A stretch of DNA of 64,000 bases from Pseudomonadales bacterium (GCA_030749725.1 JASMJM010000014.1:1-64000), one strand, 5' to 3'; shown: positions 44,305 through 54,085, numbered from the stretch's first letter. Translations and numbers: made by a program. Notes: generated by a model from the letters alone, not told the origin.

Positions 44305-45402
44305 ATGTCTGACGAACTCTACTCCCGAGTCCTCGGGTGCATGGTTGGGAATACGATTGGCGATGCCTTCGGAGGCGTGGTGGAGTTTGCCAATGCAGAG
44401 AGACTTAAGAGGATCACCGGCAAGCACTGGGCCGATGAGTTCTTACCCTATGAGAAAAGCCACGCTACGCATCCCCTGGGCGTTTGGGAGGCGGGCCCGC
44501 CGAGGGGGACCGGGACGGACGATACCCGTAACAATCAGATTTTCGTGGAGTGTGTCATCCGTAACGGTGGAATCATCAACTCCCAGTTTCTCGCCATCGA
44601 ATATATACAGCGCTACCGAGATCGGCACACATTCTATCCCAGACATGCGGATCTGGCCGAAAGGCACTACGGTGGAATCTATCGCACTTCCTGTGCGTAT
44701 CTGGGCATGACCGAGGCGTTGTCTGCAGATCCGCTCTGGGTGGCGCTGGCGAAGGGCAACGCCATTCCGTCCCTGTGGGGGCTGATATCCCTCGGCCTGG
44801 CCGGTCTACTGTACCAGAACCAGCCTGAGGAGGCGTATCGGAAGACGTTTGAGGTGGACTTCATGGATATTGGTTATGCCCGCGATGCGACGGCAATGAT
44901 GGCCGCCATGATCAGCGTGGCTCTGGGTGGCGGCATCAGTGGCAGAGAGATGGTAGAAGTTGGTCTCGACACCGATCCGTTCGGCTACGGTGAGGGCAGG
45001 TTGATGGCGGACCGAATCCGCGGGTTCTGCCGGATCGCCGACGACGCGGAGAGCGATGAGGCGCTCATTGATGCCCTTGCCCCAGAGGTCATGCATCTGC
45101 ATCCGTATGATCCCATCGACGTGCTGGGTGTTCCCCTGGCAGCCCTACACTACAGCGATGGCGACCCGATACGCACCATAGTAATGGCTGCGAATGACCG
45201 GAATCTGGACGCAGACGGTAATTTGAAGGGGCTTCGGGATGTAGATTGCACCGCCGGCGTCGCCGGTGCATTGGTGGGTGCTCTTGGCGGGATTGAGTCC
45301 TTCCCGGACGATTGGGTCAAGGATACGGTCGAGGCCAACAAGGCAGTTTATGGGATCGATCTGGAGGCAAACGCGCGGAGTTTTTGCGAATCGGTCTACT
45401 GA
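44305..45402 (+). CDS. ADP-ribosylglycohydrolase-family protein
   Basis: A 365-residue ARH-fold protein. VLGCMVGNTIGDAFGG opens it; GTGTDDTRNNQ near residue 69 provides the first Mg-binding Thr-Asp-Asp; RDVDCTAGVAGALVGALGG near residue 313 provides the second set. The family removes ADP-ribose from proteins or splits related N-glycosidic bonds. GAGGAG precedes the ATG. The TIM-barrel gene 58 bases on suggests a metabolic, sugar-related role rather than protein de-modification. Confidence 0.85.
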   Translation: MSDELYSRVLGCMVGNTIGDAFGGVVEFANAERLKRITGKHWADEFLPYEKSHATHPLGVWEAGPPRGTGTDDTRNNQIFVECVIRNGGIINSQFLAIEYIQRYRDRHTFYPRHADLAERHYGGIYRTSCAYLGMTEALSADPLWVALAKGNAIPSLWGLISLGLAGLLYQNQPEEAYRKTFEVDFMDIGYARDATAMMAAMISVALGGGISGREMVEVGLDTDPFGYGEGRLMADRIRGFCRIADDAESDEALIDALAPEVMHLHPYDPIDVLGVPLAALHYSDGDPIRTIVMAANDRNLDADGNLKGLRDVDCTAGVAGALVGALGGIESFPDDWVKDTVEANKAVYGIDLEANARSFCESVY

Positions 45403-45460
45403 AATTCGGCTCACTGCATGCCTGGCTGAGATGGAGCACATAACCTAAGGAGATCACAGC

Positions 45461-46348
45461 ATGATTCGATTCGGCGGACCCGTTTTCATGGGCACTTCCA
45501 AGGGAGCCGGCGCGGGCGAAAGCCACGGTGCTCGGGCTGACGATCCGGCCGCATTGGCCAAAGCCCACAAAGCCAAGGGGTTTCGAGCTGCGTATGCGCC
45601 GAGGGTGGCACTGGCGGACACGGACCGAATCAGAGAGATCCGCCAGGCATTCGCGGCTGAGGACATTATGATTGCCGAGGTCGGTTATTGGGAGAATCTG
45701 TTGGATACTGAACCGGACGAGAGGGAAAAGACGCGTCAGGCGATGGTCGACGCACTGGTGCTGGCAGAAGAGCTGGGTGCACGCTGCGCCGTCAATATCC
45801 TCGGTTCCTATTGTCATGGCAACGGCAATTTCAGCCATGCACCGGAGAATTTTTCCGAGAATGCGTTTGATGACGCCGTGGAAATCGCAAGAACCACGAT
45901 CGACAGCGTCAAACCCAAGTCCGCATTCTTTAGTTACGAGATCTTTCCCTTCAATGTAGTCGACTCACCGGAGCAGATCGAAAAACTGCTGAGGGCCGTT
46001 GATCGACAGCAGTTCGGGGTGCATCTGGATCTGGTCAATCTCATCAATTGCCCGCGGGCGTACTGGACCAGTGGGGATATCATGCGAGAGTGCATTGAAC
46101 GCTTCGGCGACCGCATCGTTTCAGCCCACGCCAAGGACGTGGCCATGCGGGAGCCCGCAATCAGTGTTATTCTGAGAGAAGTCCTGGTCGGAGAAGGCAA
46201 TCTGGATATCGCGGCTAATCTGCGTGAACTCGACAAGCTGCCTCAAGAGGTCCCTTACATGATGGAGCACCTTCCTGACGAAGCAACCTACGATCTGGCT
46301 GCTAAACATATCCGCAAAGTTGCAGCAGAGGAGGGCATCACGATCTAA
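45461..46348 (+). CDS. Sugar phosphate isomerase/epimerase-like TIM barrel
   Basis: A 295-residue xylose-isomerase-like TIM barrel: FRAAYAPRVAL and IAEVGYWENLLD early, FSYEIFPFN (Glu ligand) near residue 155, FGVHLDLVNL (His and Asp ligands) near residue 187 and VSAHAKDVAM near residue 224, then YMMEHLPDE with the last Glu. AAGGAGA precedes the ATG. It probably isomerises or epimerises a sugar, in the same pathway as the glycohydrolase upstream. Confidence 0.82.
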   Translation: MIRFGGPVFMGTSKGAGAGESHGARADDPAALAKAHKAKGFRAAYAPRVALADTDRIREIRQAFAAEDIMIAEVGYWENLLDTEPDEREKTRQAMVDALVLAEELGARCAVNILGSYCHGNGNFSHAPENFSENAFDDAVEIARTTIDSVKPKSAFFSYEIFPFNVVDSPEQIEKLLRAVDRQQFGVHLDLVNLINCPRAYWTSGDIMRECIERFGDRIVSAHAKDVAMREPAISVILREVLVGEGNLDIAANLRELDKLPQEVPYMMEHLPDEATYDLAAKHIRKVAAEEGITI

Positions 46349-46496
46349 ATGCGGAGTCACCCATTTCTTCGAAGCTCACCACGGTGCGCTTTTCAGCGTC
46401 CCTGGTCGGTCTGGACGAAGGGCTAGCTGTGATCTCTGACATGCAATGTCTCCTTGCTACCAGCAACCAGCTGGCATAATCAAAGCGCCTATCTCG

Positions 46497-47342
46497 CTAA
46501 CTTGAAGACAGAAACTCTCTGGTGGCGTCAATGAAACGTTGCGGCTGATCGACGGTGACCACGTGCCCGGCCTCAGCAACATCTACCGACAGTAGCTCTT
46601 GTCCGCGTCTTTTCATTTCACTTAGCACTGCATCCGAGACCAACGGGCTTGCTGCGCCGCGCACCTCGAGAATGGGACAGGGTATGGATTCAATGGCCTG
46701 CCAGTATCGATTCAGCAGATCCGGGTCCGTCATGTCCCGAAGAGGGGTGTTGAATAGTTTCGGATCGGCCTTCCAGGTCCACTTGCCATCCTGCCGTTGT
46801 TTGAGTCGGTCCGATACGTCCAGGCGCAGCCTGTCGTCAGTGACCCAAGGGTTGGCCTGACGCAACATCCCTACGGCCGAGTCGATCGAATCGAACTCCA
46901 TTGGGGTCGGTGGTCTCTTCCCCATCATCGCTTTGGATTCCTGACTGGCTTCAGGTCCGATATCGACCATCACGATTCGCTCTACTCTGGCAGGATTGGC
47001 GGCCGTGTAGAGCAGTGAATTCCAGCCACCCATCGACAGGCCGGCCAATACGAAGGAATCGATTTTCAACTCATCCACCAATGCAGCCAGATCCTCGACA
47101 AATCTGTTCCGTTCATAGCCGTCTTCAGCCCAATCGCTGCCGCCGTGACCCCTCTGGTCCAGTGCCAATACGTGATAATCGGCTGACATCGCCTCGGCAA
47201 ATTCATCCCAAATGTGAGCTTGCCCGGTGTGACCGTGCAGACAGACTAGTGGTGTCTTGCCGTCTGTTCCCCAGTCGAAGTAACGTAACCGTACGTTATT
47301 GACCGTGATATGAAGTTCTTTACCCCGTTTTTGATGCGCCAC
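46497..47342 (-). CDS. Alpha/beta hydrolase
   Basis: A 281-residue hydrolase: VCLHGHTGQAHIW (oxyanion loop), LDQRGHGGSDW, nucleophile elbow GLSMGGWNS near residue 103, and the catalytic His in AEAGHVVTVDQP. It starts at GTG 47342 behind AGAGGGGG. The substrate is unknown; the gene is a single unit next to an MFS fragment. Confidence 0.85.
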   Translation of the reverse strand: MAHQKRGKELHITVNNVRLRYFDWGTDGKTPLVCLHGHTGQAHIWDEFAEAMSADYHVLALDQRGHGGSDWAEDGYERNRFVEDLAALVDELKIDSFVLAGLSMGGWNSLLYTAANPARVERIVMVDIGPEASQESKAMMGKRPPTPMEFDSIDSAVGMLRQANPWVTDDRLRLDVSDRLKQRQDGKWTWKADPKLFNTPLRDMTDPDLLNRYWQAIESIPCPILEVRGAASPLVSDAVLSEMKRRGQELLSVDVAEAGHVVTVDQPQRFIDATREFLSSS

Positions 47343-47394
47343 TTTGCCCCCTCTTCGTTGTTCTAACGGACTATCGCCAAACTTGATTGTGTAG

Positions 47395-47682
47395 TCAAGG
47401 TCTAGCCACTTCCCGAAAACCGAATACGATCCCTGCGGCTATCACATACAGCAGCAGGAAGAACATGAAGGCTGGCGCGTAGCTTCCGGTGGTGTCATAT
47501 ACCCAACCGGCCAGGGGTATGCCGATGATCTGGACGGGAAACATGGCCGGTCGCATCATGCCGAGCGCTCTGCCGAAATGGGCGCGACCGAATACCTTGC
47601 CAACGATTGCGCTCTGTAGCGGTACCACGCCTCCCATGCCGTAACCGAAAGTCTCTCTACTCGGCACGCTCTTGCCAGTCAC
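47395..47682 (-). pseudogene. C-terminal fragment of an MFS transporter
   Basis: A 95-codon frame that holds only the last three or so membrane segments of an MFS transporter (FGYGMGGVVPLQSAIVGKVFGRAHFGRALG, then PVQIIGIPLAGWVYDTTGSYAPAFMFFL). The rest is missing; the LLM oxidoreductase gene lies 18 bases away at the truncated end. A relic of deletion or rearrangement. Confidence 0.75.
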
Positions 47683-47699
47683 TTCAATCCAAGGCTTGG

Positions 47700-48566
47700 C
47701 TACGCCGCGACAGCCACCAGTTTCTCCAACTCGCCGAACCGCTTCGCAATAGAGTCCGGTCGTTGGCCACCCAGTTGCACCACCAGCCTGTCGACGCCGA
47801 GATCCCGGTATTGGCGTACCATGTCTTCGGATACTCTGAAGGGCGGCGTCATGATGATTTCAAAGTTGTCGCGGGAACGGCTCCTGGCAGCGAGGGCCTG
47901 ATCCAACTGCTCGAGCACTGCTGCGGTCGTTTGTGGATCGGTGCCGAAGCCGTACCAGCCGTTTCCAAAGCGGGCCGCTCGCCTGAGCGCTGCACGACTG
48001 TGGCCGCCGATGATAATGGGGATGTGGGGTTTCTGCAGTGGCTTGGGGTCCATGCGGCACGGTTGCAGGGTGAAGTGGTCACCCGCATAGGATGCGATGG
48101 GTTCTGTCCACAGAGTCTGCAGCAGTTCCAGAAATTCATCGCAACGAGCGCCCCGATCCTGCCAGCTGTAACCGCAGGCGATGACCTCCTCCTTGCACCA
48201 GCCCACTCCCACTCCAAAGTCGATGCGGCCGCCCGACAGCCAGTCGAGGGTGGTAAACTCTTTGGCAGTGTAGATGGGATTGCGCTGCGGCAGCAGGGTA
48301 ATTCCCGTACCCAACCGCAGAGCCTTGGTATTGCCGGCCAGAAACGCCAGGGTCGCCACCGTATCCAGCAGACCACCGTTCTCCGGCATGGGGATCTTGC
48401 CATCGCGGGAGCCGGGGTAAGGAAACTCCATCGTGTCGAACAGCACCACGTGCTCCCCCACCCACACGGAATCGAGGCCCAGGTCTTCCGCGCCCCTGCC
48501 GAAATCTTCAATAATCTCAGGTGTTGCCTGGGGTGACGAGAAGGCTGCGAACGTGCCGATCTTCAT
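47700..48566 (-). CDS. LLM-class flavin-dependent oxidoreductase
   Basis: A 288-residue TIM barrel of the luciferase-like monooxygenase class, F420/FMN type: DFGRGAEDLGLDSVWVGEHVV at the start, LRLGTGITLLPQRNPIYTAKEF, SGGRIDFGVGVGWCKEE, then HIPIIIGGHSRAALRRAARFGNGWYG. It would oxidise or reduce a small organic compound with F420 or FMN. Another member at 54086 is only distantly similar, so this is not a recent tandem copy. Confidence 0.85.
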   Translation of the reverse strand: MKIGTFAAFSSPQATPEIIEDFGRGAEDLGLDSVWVGEHVVLFDTMEFPYPGSRDGKIPMPENGGLLDTVATLAFLAGNTKALRLGTGITLLPQRNPIYTAKEFTTLDWLSGGRIDFGVGVGWCKEEVIACGYSWQDRGARCDEFLELLQTLWTEPIASYAGDHFTLQPCRMDPKPLQKPHIPIIIGGHSRAALRRAARFGNGWYGFGTDPQTTAAVLEQLDQALAARSRSRDNFEIIMTPPFRVSEDMVRQYRDLGVDRLVVQLGGQRPDSIAKRFGELEKLVAVAA

Positions 48567-48598
48567 TGCTGTTGCTCCGTTGTGCTGTGCTGATTGTG

Positions 48599-49813
48599 TC
48601 AGTCCGTGGATGGTAGGGCAGTGATTCCCGGATTGGCAGGATGCGTATCGGCGACGCGTTGTGTTTGCTGGTGAAGCCGGTAGAGATCGAGGAAGTCAAA
48701 AATCAGATCGTTGACCCGGGCCGGCTCGGAATTGGTCAGAAACACGAGCCCAATCTGCAGGTCCCGATTGACCATCATTTCACTGCGCATTCCTCTAACG
48801 TAACCTCCATGGTGCGCGAAGTTTTCGTGACCGTCATAATCGAAGACACGCCAGCCAAGACCGTAATAGACGTCACCCAGCCGTCTGCGATAGCCGTAGT
48901 GGGCCTGGCGCACGGTCGTCTTCACGGCTCCCCTGTGCATCGCGTCCAGCGCCGCCGGCGGAAGCACCCGCGGCTTTTGGCCCAGTTGGGCCAACAACCA
49001 TTCCTTCATGTCATCGATACTGGCGTTCATCCCTGCTGCGGGCGGAACGCGATAGTAATGATGGGTAGTGCGTACCGGCACCCAATCGTTTCGGTCGCGC
49101 AGGTGGGGCTCGGCGTGATCGTCATCCTCTATGAATGCATCCAGCCCAAACGACGCCCGATTCATTTGCAGTGGCTCAAAGATCTTCTTGGTCACGTAGC
49201 TGGGGTAGTTCATATCGGTCAGTTCCTGGATGACATCGCCGACCAGGCTGAATACGACATTCTGATAACCGTAGCACTCTCCTGGAGCGCAGACAAAATC
49301 GACCTTGTGCAGTCGTTTAATGATGCGTTGGTAAGGCATATTGTCTTCGATCAGATTGGTGTAGGCGTGTGGCATGAGGCCGCTCGACTGGGACATCAGG
49401 TGGTGCAGGGTAATCCGGTTGCCATAGTCCGCCCGTTTGAAGTGAAGGTCTTGCAGCTGTGAAACAAGCGGTGTCTGCCAACTGATGGGTTCTTCCTCGA
49501 TGAGGATTGCTGCCGCGGCTGAGGCAAACGTCTTGGAAATGGAAGCGATGCGAAACAGGGTCTTGTTGGTAACCGGAGCGCTCCGGTGCTGCTGCCGGAC
49601 TCCGTAGGCTTTCTGCAGCGCGACCCTGCCGTCGAGCACCACCACCAGGGCGGATCCTGGCGTGTCCTCTACGATCGGCACGATCACACTGTTTTCAAAC
49701 GCTCTGACAAAGTCTCTTCGATCCGTGTCAGCGGCCATGGCAGTGGCCATGCAGAGACCGGCGAACGGTAGCATACGGCACAGCAGACGAATGGGGCTTG
49801 AGAGAAGATGCAT
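48599..49813 (-). CDS. Exported serine hydrolase, beta-lactamase family
   Basis: A 404-residue class C-like serine hydrolase. The signal peptide (LLCRMLPFAGLCMATAMAA) ends near residue 28. The catalytic SxxK is SISK at residues 91-94, YQN follows in CYGYQNVV, and the third motif position has HHGG (near the end). Such proteins act on D-amino-acid peptides or esters in the periplasm. It overlaps no neighbour; a 31-codon open frame lies upstream. Confidence 0.83.
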   Translation of the reverse strand: MHLLSSPIRLLCRMLPFAGLCMATAMAADTDRRDFVRAFENSVIVPIVEDTPGSALVVVLDGRVALQKAYGVRQQHRSAPVTNKTLFRIASISKTFASAAAAILIEEEPISWQTPLVSQLQDLHFKRADYGNRITLHHLMSQSSGLMPHAYTNLIEDNMPYQRIIKRLHKVDFVCAPGECYGYQNVVFSLVGDVIQELTDMNYPSYVTKKIFEPLQMNRASFGLDAFIEDDDHAEPHLRDRNDWVPVRTTHHYYRVPPAAGMNASIDDMKEWLLAQLGQKPRVLPPAALDAMHRGAVKTTVRQAHYGYRRRLGDVYYGLGWRVFDYDGHENFAHHGGYVRGMRSEMMVNRDLQIGLVFLTNSEPARVNDLIFDFLDLYRLHQQTQRVADTHPANPGITALPSTD

Positions 49814-49822
49814 GGCTTGGTG

Positions 49823-49918
49823 CTACTCAGTCAGCTCGTCAACGCATGCGATCGCCATCCTGGCGTCAGAATAATCGATCTGTTGCCGGAGCCGCTGGCG
49901 GAATTCATCTCTCTCCAT
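49823..49918 (-). CDS. Possible 31-residue protein
   Basis: ATG 49918 opens a 31-codon frame (MERDEFRQRLRQQID...) ending 9 bases before the serine hydrolase start codon, with AAGGGAAGAG upstream. No family is recognised; it could be chance. I list it because spacing and ribosome binding site fit a short leader or small protein. Confidence 0.2.
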   Translation of the reverse strand: MERDEFRQRLRQQIDYSDARMAIACVDELTE

Positions 49919-50046
49919 TCTCTTCCCTTGTATCTGTTGTTGGGCGCTCTGCATCGTCGCGGAGGTGGCGTCGGCAGCGAGTATAACGATTCGCGTCAAC
50001 TCCGTCGATGACGCTAAACAATGCCGGATTCGTGATGTAGGCCGTT

Positions 50047-51417
50047 TCAGGCCATGGGTGGCGGCTGATAGCCGCCGCACAGCTTCGCCAGATGGGCCGC
50101 CAGTCGTATGGTTGTAAGGTCGGCGCCGTATGGACCCACCACCTGAATACCGATGGGCAGGCCCGAACTTCCCAATCCGATCGGGGGAACTGTTACTGGC
50201 AGATAAGCCATTCCGGTCAGGATGGTCCAGCGGACAACATCTGCGTAGGGGCGCACCTCGCCATTGCAGGTGAGCGTGCGCGTGGCGAAGGTACCCTCCT
50301 GGTTGTGGGGAAAAGGCGGCACGAATGCTACCGGCATCAGCACAGCGTCGAATCTGGCGAAGAATTCTGACCATCTATCGCGTATGGCTTCTCGCGTTAT
50401 ATGCGCATCGAGCCACTCCCGGTGGGTGGCGTCGTTGGATGAGTCCGGTTCTAACGACTGGGCTATGGCGGCGCCGACCAGCCACATGCCAAGCCCGGTG
50501 GCAGTTGCCGGATCTATATCGGGTCGTGCGCTTCGGTCCACAGCGATGCCGGAAGCTTGCAGGGCATCTGTGGCTGCCGTAATCACCTCGAGGACCTCTT
50601 TGTCGATCGGGCAGAACGGATCGTCCAGCCAGGCGGCCACGTGCAATGTCTTTGGGTCAGGTGCGGGTGCCAGGTCGGCAACCAGCGGCCCCTCCGTGCG
50701 CTGCATGATGCCGAGCAGCAGTTCAAGATCCTCGGCGGAGCGGGCAATGGGGCCGATGACATTGATATCCGCTTCCGAAGTGCCGCCTTTTTCATGATCG
50801 ATATAGCCCGTGCTCGGAACGATGCCGAAACTGGGCTTGTGTCCAAAAACTCCACAAAAGGCGGATGGAAAGCGAATGGAACCACCGATGTCCGTGCCGA
50901 TCTCGAATGCGGTCAGACCGGTTGCCACCGCCGCTGCCGCGCCACCAGATGAGCCGCCCGGCACTCTGTCTGCGTTCCACGGATTGACGGTGGTGCCGAA
51001 CATCTCGTTGAACGCCTGAATGTCTCCGGACCAGCGGGGAAGGTTGGTCTTGCCGATGACGATCGCTCCGGCATCCTTGACGGCACGCACCGTTGGAGCG
51101 TCCCTCGCAGGGATATTCTGCATAAGCTCTGCGGCGCCGCCGGTAGATCGAATTCCCTCTGTTTGCAGTGCATCCTTGATGGTCACCAGCAGACCGTGCA
51201 GGGGTCCGACCTCATCACCCCGTGCCAGAGTTTCATCTGCAGCATCAGCAGCGGCGCGTGCTTTATCGAAGTCTTTGGTGACGACAGCATTAAGCGACGG
51301 ATTGATCCGCTCGATTCTGGCGACGATCGACTCGAGCAAGTCGCGGCTGCTCATCTCACCAGTACGTATCGCCTTCGCCTGACGGCTGGCGGACCACAGT
51401 GACGGTTCATCGCTCAT
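50047..51417 (-). CDS. Amidase (amidase-signature family)
   Basis: A 456-residue amidase-signature enzyme. The catalytic Lys is in TIKDAL, the cis-Ser in GGSSGGAAAAVATG and the nucleophile in GTDIGGSIRFP. It hydrolyses an amide, ester or carbamate in the cytoplasm; the substrate is unknown. The start ATG 51417 (or the one codon earlier) lies behind AAGGGAGTGAG. A MITE right-end remnant is 23 bases upstream. Confidence 0.87.
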   Translation of the reverse strand: MSDEPSLWSASRQAKAIRTGEMSSRDLLESIVARIERINPSLNAVVTKDFDKARAAADAADETLARGDEVGPLHGLLVTIKDALQTEGIRSTGGAAELMQNIPARDAPTVRAVKDAGAIVIGKTNLPRWSGDIQAFNEMFGTTVNPWNADRVPGGSSGGAAAAVATGLTAFEIGTDIGGSIRFPSAFCGVFGHKPSFGIVPSTGYIDHEKGGTSEADINVIGPIARSAEDLELLLGIMQRTEGPLVADLAPAPDPKTLHVAAWLDDPFCPIDKEVLEVITAATDALQASGIAVDRSARPDIDPATATGLGMWLVGAAIAQSLEPDSSNDATHREWLDAHITREAIRDRWSEFFARFDAVLMPVAFVPPFPHNQEGTFATRTLTCNGEVRPYADVVRWTILTGMAYLPVTVPPIGLGSSGLPIGIQVVGPYGADLTTIRLAAHLAKLCGGYQPPPMA

Positions 51418-51440
51418 CATCTCACTCCCTTTGCATCGTT

Positions 51441-51454
51441 GGGACAGTACACTA
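51441..51454. repeat. Remnant of a MITE right terminus
   Basis: GGGACAGTACACTA is identical to the last 14 bases of MITE copy 1. No partner arm is found nearby. It lies just upstream of the amidase start codon and may be a trace of a past insertion or excision. Confidence 0.45.
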
Positions 51455-51707
51455 GTATAGGCCTTTGTCGTACACCGATCATGCGTTGCCGACCTGGGCT
51501 CCATGTGGGCTGATACCTCTGGGGTTCACGCATAGAGCAAGCGGGGGTTCTCCATCGAGGTGTGGTGTGTAATCCCAATTGTGAGGCCTGGCATGACCTT
51601 CCGGAAAATCGATTATCCAATCATGGGACAAAGATGGCTATAGTAACTGCTGTTTGGACCAGATACAGTAAGGCTCGATTCTGTCTACAGGCATGAAGGA
51701 GCGGACG

Positions 51708-52571
51708 ATGGAAAAACTGGCGGAAGGTTACAGTCTGATCGAAGGTCCGGTGTGGTACCCCCAAAAGGGACTGGTATTCAGCGATGTGCTTAGAGGGGGT
51801 GTCTTCTGTCTCGGCTCGGACGGTAGAGTTAGCACCGTGTTTGAACACCGTCGCGGCATAGGTGGCATGGTGCTGCACGCCAACGATGGGTTGGTGGTGA
51901 GCGGCCGCAACATCTCCTTTAAACCGTTCAGCGGTAGCGACACGGTGTTATTGTTGGACCGGGACGAGGCCAACAACAATGTCGGCTACAACGACATCAC
52001 AACGGATGGACAAGGAAGGATATACGCCGGTTCTCTCGGATCTAGTCCGGTGTTCGACGACGGCCGCGAACCCCAGGCGGGTGATCTGTATCTGATCGAG
52101 TTGGATGGCAGTGCCCGGGTGGTAGCCAAAGACATCCAACTGACCAACGGACTGGGTTTTTCACCGGATGGCGGAACCCTGTATCACTCCGATTCACGCC
52201 GGCAGACGGTATTCTGCTACAGCGTCGAATCGGATGGTACCCTCGGCGAAAAGCGCCCCTTCGTTAGCCCCGACACGGGCGGGCCGGATGGACTTGTAGT
52301 TTCTGAAGATGGCGCTGTCTGGGTTGCTCTTGCCGGGGGTAATGGGGTCGGTGTGTACAACGCCGATGGTGCGCTCCAAGAGCATGTCGAGATTCCGCTA
52401 CCGATGTGTACCAGTGTTTGTTTTGGCGGGCAGGACCTGAAGGATCTCTACATCGTGTCGGGTTCGGACGGGGCGGGCTCCGATACAGCAGGTGCAGTGT
52501 TCAGGTGTCGAACCGAGGTTGCTGGGCTGCCGGTTCCAGTTGCGAACGTGGCACTCAAAAGTGGGAGTTGA
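51708..52571 (+). CDS. SMP-30/gluconolactonase-family protein
   Basis: A 287-residue beta-propeller of the SMP-30 family: YSLIEGPVWYPQKG (Glu ligand near residue 13), then YNDITTDGQGRIYAGS near residue 90, LTNGLGFSPDGGTLYHSDS near residue 145, and GGPDGLVVSEDGAVWVA near residue 192. It would hydrolyse a lactone with a divalent metal. GAAGGAGCGG lies upstream of ATG 51708. The MATE gene starts 12 bases after its stop codon. Confidence 0.87.
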   Translation: MEKLAEGYSLIEGPVWYPQKGLVFSDVLRGGVFCLGSDGRVSTVFEHRRGIGGMVLHANDGLVVSGRNISFKPFSGSDTVLLLDRDEANNNVGYNDITTDGQGRIYAGSLGSSPVFDDGREPQAGDLYLIELDGSARVVAKDIQLTNGLGFSPDGGTLYHSDSRRQTVFCYSVESDGTLGEKRPFVSPDTGGPDGLVVSEDGAVWVALAGGNGVGVYNADGALQEHVEIPLPMCTSVCFGGQDLKDLYIVSGSDGAGSDTAGAVFRCRTEVAGLPVPVANVALKSGS

Positions 52572-52583
52572 CAGCGCCGTTCG

Positions 52584-53960
52584 ATGACCGATGTAACAAC
52601 CACAAAACCAGTTGCTGCGGGTGCCAACTTCACAGAGGGGCCGGTCCACCTGCATATCATCAGACTGAGCGGTTTCATGTTCGTGGGCATGTCCGCCTCG
52701 ATCCTCGCCAGCCTGTTCGAAACCGTCTTTATCGGGATCCTAGGGACGGCCGAGTTAGCCGCCGTGAGCTTCACGTTTCCGGTAGTCATGCTGGTAACCG
52801 GTCTTGCCATGGGGCTCGGCACCGGTGCATCTTCCATAATTGCCAGAACCATGGGTGCGGGTGATCGTGACAAAGTCAGAAGACTGGCCAGTCACTGCCT
52901 GATTCTGGTGATCGCTGTCATTCTAACGATGGCCATTGTCTGCAGGAGTTATTCCGAACCCATATTCAAGTTGCTGGGAGCCCAACCTGAGATACTGCCG
53001 TTGATCGTTGCGTACATGGATGTCTGGTTCCTGGGGCTGACTCTTTACGTGACCTCGATCGTGGGTACGTTTTTGATCCGGGCAACCGGCAGCGTGGTGA
53101 TGCCGGGACTCATTCCTGCCATCGGTGCGTCGCTGCAAGTGATCATAACGCCGCTTTTGATTTTTGGTATGGGTCCTTTACCGGAGCTGGGGCTGGTGGG
53201 GGCAGCCTGGGCGTTTGTAATTGCCAGGACGATCAGCTTCAGCGTCACGTTGTTCGTAATCACCGTCAGAGAGAAGTTGATCAGCTTGAGTCTTGACGGG
53301 TTGATCACTTCCTGGCGGCAGATTCTCCACGTTGGACTTCCGGCAACGGCGACCAGTCTCATCATGCCCGTTTCCATGGGCATTATCACGCGCCTGCTGG
53401 CGAGCCACGGACCGGAAGTGGTGGCAGGCTTTGGCGTCGGTTCGCGCGTCGATGCCCTCGTTACCATGGTCGTTATGGCAGTTTCGATGACGACCGGGCC
53501 ATTTATCGGACAGAACTGGGGTGCCGGTAAATTCGACCGCGTCCATAATGCCTTAAGTCTGACCTATCGATTTTCGATACTGTGGGGACTGTTTGCATTC
53601 GTGTTCATGCTGGTGGCAGGTGAGTATCTGGTCACGCTTATCAACGACGATCCAACGGTGGTGGAAACCGCCTCCAGTTTTCTCATCATCATTCCTCTCA
53701 GTATCGGTTTCATGGGAATCACGGCGATCGCCAGTACCTGCTTCAATGCCCTCGGAAAGCCGCTGCCGCCTTTGATACTCTCTATCTGCCGCATGTTTGT
53801 GGTGTACATACCGCTGGCGCTCCTCGGCGATTATCTATGGGGTTACATCGGCATATTCATCGCTACGTCAGCCACCACGATCTTGATGGGTATCGTCGCC
53901 TGGTACTGGAACAAGGTAATCATTGGCAGGGAGATACGGCTGGTGCAAGCCAGTGTCTGA
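52584..53960 (+). CDS. MATE-family efflux transporter (intact)
   Basis: A 458-residue MATE transporter with twelve membrane segments and the typical GAGDRDKVRRL loop and PFIGQNWGAGKFDRV region at the start of the second half. It exports a metabolite or toxin using an ion gradient. The short spacing to the lactonase gene suggests a coupled hydrolysis/export unit. It is the intact paralogue of the interrupted MATE gene at 13174. Confidence 0.88.
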   Translation: MTDVTTTKPVAAGANFTEGPVHLHIIRLSGFMFVGMSASILASLFETVFIGILGTAELAAVSFTFPVVMLVTGLAMGLGTGASSIIARTMGAGDRDKVRRLASHCLILVIAVILTMAIVCRSYSEPIFKLLGAQPEILPLIVAYMDVWFLGLTLYVTSIVGTFLIRATGSVVMPGLIPAIGASLQVIITPLLIFGMGPLPELGLVGAAWAFVIARTISFSVTLFVITVREKLISLSLDGLITSWRQILHVGLPATATSLIMPVSMGIITRLLASHGPEVVAGFGVGSRVDALVTMVVMAVSMTTGPFIGQNWGAGKFDRVHNALSLTYRFSILWGLFAFVFMLVAGEYLVTLINDDPTVVETASSFLIIIPLSIGFMGITAIASTCFNALGKPLPPLILSICRMFVVYIPLALLGDYLWGYIGIFIATSATTILMGIVAWYWNKVIIGREIRLVQASV

Positions 53961-54085
53961 CTTGCCAAATTGATCTGGACATCAAGGTACTTCGCTAGAC
54001 GTCTGAACCAGTTGTGGCGGTTCGCTAGCTGCTTCAGATCCGGATGCAGCCGGATTCACTCACAAGGCCACGGATTTTCCATCAG

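Noticed and set aside
47607-48536. 309-codon plus-strand frame opposite the LLM oxidoreductase
   Set aside because: The minus-strand frame has clear LLM-family motifs; the plus frame has none.
49919-50374. Upstream extension of the small minus-strand frame at 49823 into the amidase gene
   Set aside because: It overlaps conserved amidase sequence in another frame; only the last 31 codons lie outside that gene.
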